Source: Herbaspirillum sp. SJZ107 (lineage in GTDB: Bacteria > Pseudomonadota > Gammaproteobacteria > Burkholderiales > Burkholderiaceae_D). Taken from it: 64,000 bases of DNA. The stretch is from contig NZ_VFNH01000004.1 in assembly GCF_006715485.1 (NCBI RefSeq), forward strand, positions 124,001 to 188,000, in the 5' to 3' direction. Shown in pieces: positions 8,712 to 16,322 of the stretch. Numbering within the stretch: position 1 is the first letter of the stretch; every line of letters starts with the position of its first letter. The notes below the pieces were generated by a model. That model saw only the letters and a list, made by a program, of their open reading frames with translations, was not told where the DNA came from and did not search any database. Made by a program: the position numbers and the translations under genes.

Positions 8712-10067
8712 ATGGCCTATACCGTCTATAGCATCACCCACCGCATTGGTAACCAGAACGAAAAGCTATACGTCGGTGTCACTCGGCGAACATTGACAGA
8801 CCGGCTTAACGCACATTTCAACGAAAGCACACGCAAAAAAACGCAGGGGTTATCGCCATTTTCCCTTGGTTTCGCAATACGTCAACACTTAAGTGACGAC
8901 CCGAAAGGGGAGCGGTTGATGACAGATTTCGAGATCCAAGAACTCGAAACATATTCATCAGTGCAAAACATGCTACAAGGTGAAGCGCATTGGATAGAAA
9001 AATTAGGGACAATGGCCCCGTCCGGCTATAACTTGATGCGTGGAGGTTCAAGCGCTGGCGGGCCTTCCAATGCAAAACCATGTGAAATTTTTCTCGGCGA
9101 TACGACAAGAGAATTTACGAGTATTACGAGTGCGATCGAAGCAGTCGCACTATTTCATAATATTACTGAAGAAACAGAATTTAGGAGATATTACGGAAGA
9201 GTGCGTGCCCGCATGAATTACAAAGGAAGCCAACCTTGGACTCTCGCCGAGGCCTTGGAGCTGGAACCTCGGGAAGATTTTCGAAAAACTGTGCTGAGCA
9301 AGAAAGCCAAGGCATCCGGCGAGAACCTGGGGACGGCACGATCACGCGAGTACAGGCAAAAGCGCACACAAGAACTTGCTAGTGTAGAGAAGGTCCGCAT
9401 TATCCCGCATCCGGAGGATTCTGGTAAAACAGTATCGATTGGCGAAGCGGCGAAATTGTTTGGCATAGCTGACTCAACTCTTCGCTGGCGGCTAGACCAG
9501 ATTCGTCCAAACATCAGTCAGATGCAGCCACAAGAGATTATTGCACATCTTAAAACTGCTCAGGAACGTGAAAAGCCTGTCCGGGTATTTTTGCCTGGAG
9601 AGAAAGAACCGGTTGAACTTGGCTACAATGCGCTCGCCCGGAAGTACCAGAGAAAAGGTCACTCCGTCTCCGCAATAAAAGCTCGATTAAGGAAGATGAG
9701 TTCGTCACCGACCAACGACGAATTGCTGGTGGCAATTGGACTCACGGAGCCTCCACCGCGGACGCGCGTCGTGCATGTCAAGGCGATATCTCGAAAGAAA
9801 CACTGTGATGACTGGACTGTTTCTTTTGATATGTCGGCTCACCAATTCCCCAATCAAGCGGCCTTTGTCCGTGCTTGTGCAGAGGTGCTCATGAACATGC
9901 CCGGAGATCGGCGGAAATTAGGAAAGTCGCCCACGGATATGGTGAAAGTGATTGGGTATATCAGAGGTGTTGCATGCCGCATGACTAAGGGCGGGACGAC
10001 CCCGAACGAGTTGGCAGACTTTTTCGGAATACGCGAAGAGCTATCCAGGTACGGCAGAAAAAAATAA
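8712..10067 (+). CDS. GIY-YIG-type nuclease with repeated DNA-binding-like modules
   Basis: A 451-residue protein in DNA that is much richer in A+T than its surroundings. Residues 1-112 fit a GIY-YIG nuclease: VYSIT at 5-9, KLYVGVTRRTL at 18-28, DRLNAHF at 30-36 (Arg31), the expected catalytic Glu at 91 in GEAHWI, and PSGYNLMRGG at 103-112. Three related segments follow, near 124-183, 228-282 and 290-345; each has a short strand, an A..F-type helix pair, an R..RL/RM segment and a final amphipathic helix. The second contains a clear helix-turn-helix (SIGEAAKLFGIADSTLRWRL), like nuclease-associated modular domains of homing endonucleases. No ribosome site is evident. Probably horizontally acquired; whether it is selfish, defensive or regulatory is unknown. 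Confidence 0.75.
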   Translation: MAYTVYSITHRIGNQNEKLYVGVTRRTLTDRLNAHFNESTRKKTQGLSPFSLGFAIRQHLSDDPKGERLMTDFEIQELETYSSVQNMLQGEAHWIEKLGTMAPSGYNLMRGGSSAGGPSNAKPCEIFLGDTTREFTSITSAIEAVALFHNITEETEFRRYYGRVRARMNYKGSQPWTLAEALELEPREDFRKTVLSKKAKASGENLGTARSREYRQKRTQELASVEKVRIIPHPEDSGKTVSIGEAAKLFGIADSTLRWRLDQIRPNISQMQPQEIIAHLKTAQEREKPVRVFLPGEKEPVELGYNALARKYQRKGHSVSAIKARLRKMSSSPTNDELLVAIGLTEPPPRTRVVHVKAISRKKHCDDWTVSFDMSAHQFPNQAAFVRACAEVLMNMPGDRRKLGKSPTDMVKVIGYIRGVACRMTKGGTTPNELADFFGIREELSRYGRKK

Positions 10068-10075
10068 GGTGCTCG

Positions 10076-10094
10076 GTTCGTAAGCGTAACGAAC
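10076..10094. repeat. Short inverted repeat after the GIY-YIG gene
   Basis: GTTCGT at 10076-10081 and ACGAAC at 10089-10094 form a perfect 6-bp stem with a 7-nt loop, starting 8 nt after the stop codon. There is no T-tract, so intrinsic termination is uncertain. Confidence 0.4.
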
Positions 10095-10129
10095 GGTATG
10101 TGGCGATGTTGAATACACCGAGATTCTCG

Positions 10130-10177
10130 CCAATTATTGCAGTAGCTTAAATATTTACCTTGCGCTACCATAATTGG
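10130..10177. repeat. Inverted repeat in the AT-rich leader before the S9 peptidase
   Basis: CCAATTAT (10130-10137) pairs exactly with ATAATTGG (10170-10177), and inside them TAGC (10143-10146) pairs with GCTA (10164-10167). It ends 25 nt before the S9 peptidase start and marks the right part of the low-GC segment. It could be an operator, an mRNA leader hairpin or an end of the inserted DNA. Confidence 0.4.
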
Positions 10178-10202
10178 CCTTCTGTCCACAGGACTGTCCA
10201 TT

Positions 10203-12230
10203 ATGTGCAAAGCATCCCTGTTTCGTGGCGTTTCGGCTTGCCGCCAGATCTTGCCATTGATGCTGACCTTGATTGTCTTCGCCCAGGCAACCCAGGCCGC
10301 CGACGCCCCGATTCCGCTGACGGCCTTCTTCGGCAATCCCGGCGTGAGCGGCGCCAAGCTGTCGCCGGACGGCAAGCGCCTGGCCATGCTGGTGAATAAC
10401 GAGAGCGGGCACGACCAGCTCGGCGTGATCGACCTGGCCGACAATGCGATCAAGGTGGTGGCCACCTTCCGGGATGCCGACGTCGGCTATTTCGAGTGGG
10501 TCAACAACGGCCGCCTAGTCTACGATTCGCGCGACAAGACCACCGCGCCGGGCAAGGAGCGCTACGCGCCGGGGCTGTTCGCGGTGAATGCGGATGGCAG
10601 CGTGCGGCGCCAGCTGGTCGAGACCTTCGATCCCTGGGTCAAGGACGCGACCGTCCTCGAACGCGAAAAAATGCCCTGGAATACCTATCTGCTGCGTCAA
10701 CCCGGCGCCCAGGATTCCGACTGGGTGTATGTGATGACGGTCAACTTCTCGCGCGACGAGGGCATCGACGAGGTCCGGCTGGTCCGGCTGAATACCCTGA
10801 ACGGTGCCAACGAGACGGTGAAGGCGCCGCGCTGGACGCGCCAATGGTGGCTCGACGCCAAGGGCCGGCCGGCGCTGGTGACCACGGTCGAGGACAACCG
10901 CGAAGTGCTGCATTACCTCGACCCCAAGACTGGCCAGTGGCGCAAGCTGGCGGACAGCGACGCCTTCCTGCGCAGCGAGGATGCACTCACGCCGGTCGGC
11001 TTCGCGCCCGACGGCACGCTGTACGTGAGCAGCTACGGCAAGCGCGACAAGAGCGCGCTGTTCGCCTACGACCTCGGGGCCGGCAAGGTGGCCGCGACGC
11101 CGTTGGTCGACCTGGAACAATACGACTTCAGCGGCGAGCTGGTGCTTGATGCCACCCGCCTGCTCGGCGTGCGCTACACCATCGACACCGAGGCCGTGGC
11201 CTGGTTCGATCCGGCCATGAAAAAGGCGCAGGAAGCCGTCGACAAGCTGCTGCCCGGGCGCGTGAACGCCCTCAGCGTTGCGGTACGCTCGATCACGCCG
11301 TTCTTGCTGGTCGAATCCTGGTCCGACCGCCAGCCGCCGGTCTTCATGCTGTACAACCGCGATACCGGCAAACTCACGAAGGTCGGCGAGAGCCGTCCGG
11401 CGATCGCGGCGGCGCGGATGGGGCCGCAGGCGCTGGTCCAGGCCACCGCGCGCGACGGCCGCACCATTCCGACCTGGGTCACGCTGCCGGCCAGGACTAG
11501 CGGCAAGAAGCTGCCGATGGTGGTGCTGGTGCACGGCGGTCCCTACGTGCGCGGCAACGATTGGCGCTGGAACGCCGACAGCCAGTTCCTGGCCTCGCGC
11601 GGCTACGTCGTGCTGGAGCCGGAATACCGCGGCAGCACCGGTTACGGCGCCGCCCACTTCCACGGCGGCTGGAAGCAGTGGGGGCTGGCGATGCAGGACG
11701 ATATCGCCGACGCCACGCGCTGGGCGATCGCCGAGGGCATCGCCGATCCGCAGCGCATCTGCATCGCCGGCGCCAGCTATGGCGGCTATGCGACGCTGAT
11801 GGGGCTGATCCGCGATCCGCAGCTGTACCGCTGCGGCATTGACTGGGCCGGGGTCACCGATATCGAGTTGATGTACACCGGGCACTGGAGCCGCGCCGAC
11901 GACCTGTCCGGTGCCTACAAGCGCTACGGCATGCCGAAGCTGATCGGCGACCCGGTGCAGGATGCGGCCCAGTTCGCGGCCACCTCGCCGCTGAAGCAGG
12001 CGGCGCGCATCACCCAGCCGCTGCTGCTGGCCTACGGCGGCGCCGACCAGCGGGTGCCGCTCTATCACGGCCGCAAGTTCTACGACGCGGTCCGGCAGAC
12101 CAACAAGAACGTCGAATGGGTCGTGTACCAGGAGGAAGGGCACGGCTGGACCCTGGTCGAGACGCGCCTGGATTTCTGGGGCCGGGTCGAGAAGTTCCTG
12201 CAGAAGCATATCGGGCAGGGCGGCCAGTGA
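10203..12230 (+). CDS. S9 family prolyl oligopeptidase-type peptidase, exported
   Basis: A 675-residue alpha/beta-hydrolase peptidase with an N-terminal signal peptide (hydrophobic core LPLMLTLIVFAQATQA), so it likely acts in the periplasm or outside. The first ~400 residues form the propeller-like domain (SPDGKRLAMLVNN at the start is typical). The catalytic domain shows GASYGGYATLMG with the nucleophile Ser525, Asp615 in GGADQRVPL and His647 in EEGHGWT, a complete triad. A close paralogue lies at 34628-36661 with matching motifs throughout. No operon partner is obvious; the SET-domain gene follows after 138 nt. Confidence 0.92.
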   Translation: MCKASLFRGVSACRQILPLMLTLIVFAQATQAADAPIPLTAFFGNPGVSGAKLSPDGKRLAMLVNNESGHDQLGVIDLADNAIKVVATFRDADVGYFEWVNNGRLVYDSRDKTTAPGKERYAPGLFAVNADGSVRRQLVETFDPWVKDATVLEREKMPWNTYLLRQPGAQDSDWVYVMTVNFSRDEGIDEVRLVRLNTLNGANETVKAPRWTRQWWLDAKGRPALVTTVEDNREVLHYLDPKTGQWRKLADSDAFLRSEDALTPVGFAPDGTLYVSSYGKRDKSALFAYDLGAGKVAATPLVDLEQYDFSGELVLDATRLLGVRYTIDTEAVAWFDPAMKKAQEAVDKLLPGRVNALSVAVRSITPFLLVESWSDRQPPVFMLYNRDTGKLTKVGESRPAIAAARMGPQALVQATARDGRTIPTWVTLPARTSGKKLPMVVLVHGGPYVRGNDWRWNADSQFLASRGYVVLEPEYRGSTGYGAAHFHGGWKQWGLAMQDDIADATRWAIAEGIADPQRICIAGASYGGYATLMGLIRDPQLYRCGIDWAGVTDIELMYTGHWSRADDLSGAYKRYGMPKLIGDPVQDAAQFAATSPLKQAARITQPLLLAYGGADQRVPLYHGRKFYDAVRQTNKNVEWVVYQEEGHGWTLVETRLDFWGRVEKFLQKHIGQGGQ

Positions 12231-12368
12231 GCCTGCGCAGCCGGCGAGTTGACGATCACGTTCAAATCGCTTGTGCAAGGTTCGGTGTGGCACCGGTGCT
12301 GCAATTTGGGCAATAATAGGGACAGTGTTCATTCTCAACGACCCTCGACCTTGCCCATCCGCCCGCCC

Positions 12369-12872
12369 ATGAGCCCATCCGCAAAAACGGCAGCACCGCA
12401 ACTGTATGAAGTCAGGAAGTCCCCGGTCCACGGCAACGGCGTGTTCGCCCTGCACGACATCCGGGCCGGGGAGCGCATCATCGAATACCGCGGCGAACGC
12501 ATCACCTGGGACCAGGCCACCCAGCGCGCCGAGGAACGCGGCGGTCCGGTCAACCACACCTTTTATTTCAGCCTGGCCGACGGCCGCGTGATCGATGGCG
12601 GCAAGCGCGGCAACGATGCGCGCTGGATCAACCACGCCTGCGAACCGAACTGCCAGGCCTTCGAGGACGACGGCAAGGTGTATATCCACGCGATGCGCGA
12701 TATCGCGGCCGGCGAGGAGCTGAACTACAATTACGCCCTGATCTACGACGAACGCCACACGCCGGCCCTGAAGCGCCTGTTCGAATGCCGTTGCGGCACG
12801 CCCGCCTGCAGCGGCACGATGCTCGCGCCGAAGCGCCGGGCCAGGAAGAAGGCCGACGTCGCCAGCGTTTGA
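12369..12872 (+). CDS. SET domain protein (putative lysine methyltransferase)
   Basis: A 167-residue stand-alone SET domain. The SET hallmarks are present: GNGVFALHDIRAGERIIEY at 22-40, RWINHACEPNCQ at 85-96 (the NHxCxPN motif that helps form the cofactor knot) and GEELNYNY at 115-122, followed by a post-SET Cys cluster CRCGTPAC at 140-147 that would bind zinc with the Cys of the NHxC motif. The C terminus is basic (KRRARKK). SET proteins transfer methyl groups from S-adenosylmethionine to protein lysines; bacterial targets are mostly unknown. An ATG 120 nt upstream is in frame, but 12369 fits the SET domain start better. It precedes pncB by 28 nt. Confidence 0.88.
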   Translation: MSPSAKTAAPQLYEVRKSPVHGNGVFALHDIRAGERIIEYRGERITWDQATQRAEERGGPVNHTFYFSLADGRVIDGGKRGNDARWINHACEPNCQAFEDDGKVYIHAMRDIAAGEELNYNYALIYDERHTPALKRLFECRCGTPACSGTMLAPKRRARKKADVASV

Positions 12873-12900
12873 TACCAGCACACGAACAAGAAAGTCCGCC

Positions 12901-14088
12901 ATGACCCCCGTCGTCCGCAGCCTGCTCGAAACCGACCTTTACAAATTCACGATGTGGCAGGCCTTCCTGCACATGCACCCGAACGCGGTCGGGGATTATG
13001 AATTCAAGTGCCGCAATACGCCGGCCTATCCGCTGGCCGAACTGAAGGAGGAAGTCGAGCGCGAACTGGACCACCTGTGCACGCTGATGTTCAGCGAAGA
13101 CGAGATCGACTACTTGCGCTCGCTGCGCTTCATCAAGAGCGATTTCGCCGACTTCCTGACCCTGTTCCGCTTCCAGCGCAAGTTCATCCACGTCGAAGCC
13201 GAAGGCGAACACCTGCGCATCCGCGCCAGCGGTCCGATCGTGCACGTGATGGGCTTCGAGATCTTCGTCCTCTACATCGTCAACGAACTGTATTTCCGCC
13301 GCTTCGACCAGGAAGCGGCCATGCTCGAAGCGCGCAAGCGCCTGGCGCAGAAGATCGACGAATGGCGTGCCTTCGACCAGGAACCGAAACGCCTGAATCC
13401 CTTCGAATTCTTCGACTTCGGCGTGCGCCGCCGCTTCTCGGGCGTGTGGCACGAGGAAGTCGTCGCTACCCTGGCGCGCGAGCTGCCGCAATTCTTCCGC
13501 GGCACCTCGAACGTCTACCTGGCCAAGAAGCTGAAACTGGTCCCGATCGGCACCATGGCCCACGAATACATGCAGGCCTTCCAGTCCTTCGACGTGCGCC
13601 TGCGCGACTTCCAGAAGAAGGCGCTGGAAGACTGGGTCATGGAATACCGCGGCGACCTCGGCACCGCCCTGACCGACGTGGTCGGCATGGACGCCTTCCT
13701 GCGCGACTTCGACCTGTATTTCGCCAAGCTGTTCGACGGCCTGCGCCACGATTCCGGCGACCCGGTCGAGTGGGGCGAAAAGGCGATCGCCCACTACGCC
13801 AAGCTGCGCATCGACGCCCGCACCAAGCGCCTGGTGTTTTCCGATGCGCTGACGGTGCCCAAGGCGCTCAACCTGTACCGCCACTTCGCCGACCGCGTGC
13901 AGACCGGCTTCGGTATCGGTACCAAGCTGACCAACGACACCCAGTTCGATCCGATCAACATCGTGATGAAGCTGGTGCGCTGCAACGGGCAGGCGGTAGC
14001 CAAGCTGTCGGATTCGCCGGGCAAGGGGTTCAGTACCGACGAGACGTTCATCGCTTATTTGCGGCAGGTGTTCGATCAGCGGATTTAA
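12901..14088 (+). CDS. pncB: Nicotinate phosphoribosyltransferase
   Basis: A 395-residue enzyme of NAD salvage (Preiss-Handler pathway) that joins nicotinate and PRPP to give nicotinate mononucleotide. Length and motifs match the bacterial PncB family: ETDLYKFTM at the N terminus, GTMAHEYMQAFQSF with the conserved His, HDSGDPVEWGEKA and the C-terminal TNDTQFDPINIVMKLV. A nicotinamidase gene (pncA) is in the same window at 43827 but not adjacent. The stop codon overlaps the stop of the convergent TauE/SafE gene by 4 nt (14085-14088). Confidence is high. Confidence 0.95.
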   Translation: MTPVVRSLLETDLYKFTMWQAFLHMHPNAVGDYEFKCRNTPAYPLAELKEEVERELDHLCTLMFSEDEIDYLRSLRFIKSDFADFLTLFRFQRKFIHVEAEGEHLRIRASGPIVHVMGFEIFVLYIVNELYFRRFDQEAAMLEARKRLAQKIDEWRAFDQEPKRLNPFEFFDFGVRRRFSGVWHEEVVATLARELPQFFRGTSNVYLAKKLKLVPIGTMAHEYMQAFQSFDVRLRDFQKKALEDWVMEYRGDLGTALTDVVGMDAFLRDFDLYFAKLFDGLRHDSGDPVEWGEKAIAHYAKLRIDARTKRLVFSDALTVPKALNLYRHFADRVQTGFGIGTKLTNDTQFDPINIVMKLVRCNGQAVAKLSDSPGKGFSTDETFIAYLRQVFDQRI

Positions 14089-14855
14089 CTCACCAGCATC
14101 ATCACCGCCGTCCCCAGCAACACCACACTGAAGCACATGCGCAGGCGCGCCGCCGAAAACCGGTGCGCCAGCGCCACGCCCCACGACACGCTCAGCACCC
14201 CGCCCACCGCCATCGGCAGGCCGACCTGCCAGTCGACGTGGCCGCCCTGTGCATACGCGACCAGCGCAATCAGGGCACCCGGCGCCGCCAGCGCCAGTCC
14301 CATGCCCTGGGCGCGCGTCTGCTTTTCGCCGAACAGGCTGACCAGCGCCGGCACCACGATCAGGCCGCCGCCGACGGTGAAGATGCCCGACATCGCACCG
14401 CTGAACACGCCCAGCACCGGCAGTGCCGCACGCGGCATCGGCTTCGCCGGGGCGTCCACAGTCCCGGTCGTGCCCTTCGGCCGGCGCCCGAAATACAGCG
14501 CCAGCAGGATCAGGAACACGGCAAAGGCGATGCGCAGTTGGCCGGCGTCGATGCCGGTGGCGAGGCGTGCGGCCAGGTAGGTCGTCACCATCGAGAACAC
14601 GGCAATCGATGCCACCGAGCGCAGGTCGATGCGGTTGCGCTGGTGGTAGCGCCAGAAGCCGAGCAGCACGTTGGGCGCGATCATGACCAGCGCCGTGCCC
14701 TGGGCCAGGTGCTGGTCCATGCCGTACAGGTAGCCGAGCACCGGAATCGCGATCAGGCCGCCGCCGATGCCGAGCAGGCCGCCGGCCACGCCGAGGGCGG
14801 CGCCCAGGCCGAAGTTGATGAAAGCGGTGACGAGAGGAAGGGCCATCGGAGGCAT
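14085..14855 (-). CDS. TauE/SafE family sulfite/organosulfonate exporter-like permease
   Basis: A 256-residue integral membrane protein with the two-repeat arrangement of the TauE/SafE (DUF81) family: FGLGAALGVAGGLLGIGGG in the first half is echoed by FSGAMSGIFTVGGGLIVVP in the second. Eight or so membrane segments can be traced. Members move sulfite, sulfoacetate or similar anions, or have unknown substrates; nothing here narrows the substrate. Two starts are possible, at 14855 (MPPMALP) or 14846 (MALPLV); neither has a clear ribosome site. The gene converges on pncB with overlapping stops. Confidence 0.88.
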   Translation of the reverse strand: MPPMALPLVTAFINFGLGAALGVAGGLLGIGGGLIAIPVLGYLYGMDQHLAQGTALVMIAPNVLLGFWRYHQRNRIDLRSVASIAVFSMVTTYLAARLATGIDAGQLRIAFAVFLILLALYFGRRPKGTTGTVDAPAKPMPRAALPVLGVFSGAMSGIFTVGGGLIVVPALVSLFGEKQTRAQGMGLALAAPGALIALVAYAQGGHVDWQVGLPMAVGGVLSVSWGVALAHRFSAARLRMCFSVVLLGTAVMMLVS

Positions 14856-14975
14856 TGCCGGAACAGGATGAAGCCGGCATTGTCGCAGACCGGCGCACTG
14901 CAATACCAGAGCGGACGCGGTCTTCGGCCGCTTTCGTCTATGCTGGCAGTTCCGCACAACCCGACAGGAACCACT

Positions 14976-15722
14976 ATGCCCCAGGATCAACCGCAACATG
15001 TCGCGATCGTGACCGGCGCCGCCGGCGGCATCGGCCTGGCCGTCGTGCGCCGCCTGCTGCGCGACGGCGGCGCCGTGATGCTGGTCGGCCGCCACCTCGA
15101 CAAGCTGGACGAGGCCGCCGCCAGGCTGGCGCAGGATGCCGACCCGGCCCGCATCGCCACCATTGCCTGCGACGTGTCGCACGAAGACCAGGTCATGGCC
15201 GCGGTGGACGCCACCATCGCCCGCTTCGGCCACTGGAACCAGGTCGTCAACAATGCCGGCCTGATGACCTTCAAGAAGCTCGAGGAACAGGTCGCCGACG
15301 ACTGGCACAGCGTCCTCGGCGTCGACCTGCTGGGCGCGTTCTTCTTCATCAAGCAGGCCTTCCTCAAGATGGAGGGGGGCGGGGCGGTCGTCAACGTGTC
15401 GAGCGTGCATGCGGTCGAGACCGAGCCCCTGGTCGCACCCTATGCCGCAGCCAAGGCCGCGCTGCTGTCGCTGACCCGTTCGGCGGCGCTGGAAGGCAAG
15501 CCGAAGGGCATCCGCGTGAATGCGGTGCTGCCGGGGGCGGTCGATACGCCGATGTTGTGGGACAACCCGAACGTCCGCAACGGCACCGAGGTCATCGACA
15601 AGGCCGACGTCGGTACGCCGGACGACATCGCCGCCGCCATCGCCTTCCTGCTCGGCGACGATGCGCGCTTCGTCTGCGGCGACGCGATGCGGGTGGACGG
15701 CGGACGCCTGGCGCGGCTCTGA
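14976..15722 (+). CDS. Short-chain dehydrogenase/reductase (SDR)
   Basis: A 248-residue classical SDR oxidoreductase using NAD(P). It shows the Rossmann motif TGAAGGIG near residue 14, the NNAG motif in QVVNNAG, the active-site Ser in VVNVSSVHA, and the YxxxK pair in PYAAAKAALLSL. The C-terminal GDAMRVDGG is typical. The ATG at 14976 follows an AGGAA ribosome site. It is transcribed away from the TauE gene and followed after 79 nt by the DUF4019 gene. Substrate cannot be inferred. Confidence 0.92.
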   Translation: MPQDQPQHVAIVTGAAGGIGLAVVRRLLRDGGAVMLVGRHLDKLDEAAARLAQDADPARIATIACDVSHEDQVMAAVDATIARFGHWNQVVNNAGLMTFKKLEEQVADDWHSVLGVDLLGAFFFIKQAFLKMEGGGAVVNVSSVHAVETEPLVAPYAAAKAALLSLTRSAALEGKPKGIRVNAVLPGAVDTPMLWDNPNVRNGTEVIDKADVGTPDDIAAAIAFLLGDDARFVCGDAMRVDGGRLARL

Positions 15723-15801
15723 CACATGGCCCGACGACGGCACTGACAGCCGTTGAGCGCGGTGCTATCCTGACGAGGTCCTCTTCTCTTGAAAGGCCGC
15801 C

Positions 15802-16233
15802 ATGAACAAACCGATCGCCGTCCTGCTCGCCGGCGCCGTGCTGCTGGCCCCTGCCGTCCATGCCCAGGACGCCCAGGATCCCGGCGCCGCCGTGGCCGCC
15901 GCCACCGACAGCGCCACCCGCTGGCTCGCGATTGCCGACGCCGGCAAAGGCAGCGAGAGCTGGGATGCGATGGCGCCCGCGGCCCAGTCGATGGTCACGG
16001 AGCCGGCCTGGACAGGCGAGCTGGCCTCGACACGCGCGCCGCTCGGCGCGGTCAAGTCGCGCAAGCTGCAATCGGCGTCGTTCACGCACGCGCTGCCGGG
16101 CGCGCCGGCCGGCGACTACGTCGTGATCCAGTACGCCACCGACTTCGCCAACAAGCCGCAGTCGGTCGAGACCGTGGTGCCGATGCGCCTGCCGGACGGC
16201 AGCTGGAAGGTGTCCGGCTACTTCGTGCGCTGA
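15802..16233 (+). CDS. DUF4019 domain exported protein
   Basis: A 143-residue protein with a cleavable signal peptide (MNKPIAVLLAGAVLLAPAVHA). The mature part fits DUF4019: W...AD.GK..ESWDAMA, RAPLGAVKSRKLQSASFTHALPG, and YVVIQYATDFANK ending in GSWKVSGYFVR. Such proteins are small NTF2-like secreted proteins of unknown role. Start at 15802 follows a TTGAAAGGCCGCC ribosome region. It lies 89 nt before the FAD-dependent oxidase gene on the same strand. Confidence 0.87.
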   Translation: MNKPIAVLLAGAVLLAPAVHAQDAQDPGAAVAAATDSATRWLAIADAGKGSESWDAMAPAAQSMVTEPAWTGELASTRAPLGAVKSRKLQSASFTHALPGAPAGDYVVIQYATDFANKPQSVETVVPMRLPDGSWKVSGYFVR

Positions 16234-16322
16234 CCCGCCGCGCCAGGCCGACCACGCTTGCACATCCGCCCGCGAGACCTATGCTGGGAGAACGGCATGG
16301 GCAGATTTTCGCGGAGGCTGCG

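Noticed and set aside
13008..15722. 904-codon plus-strand frame across pncB, TauE and the SDR
   Set aside because: Its last part is the real SDR; the earlier part is out-of-frame or antisense to recognisable genes. The true SDR start is at 14976.
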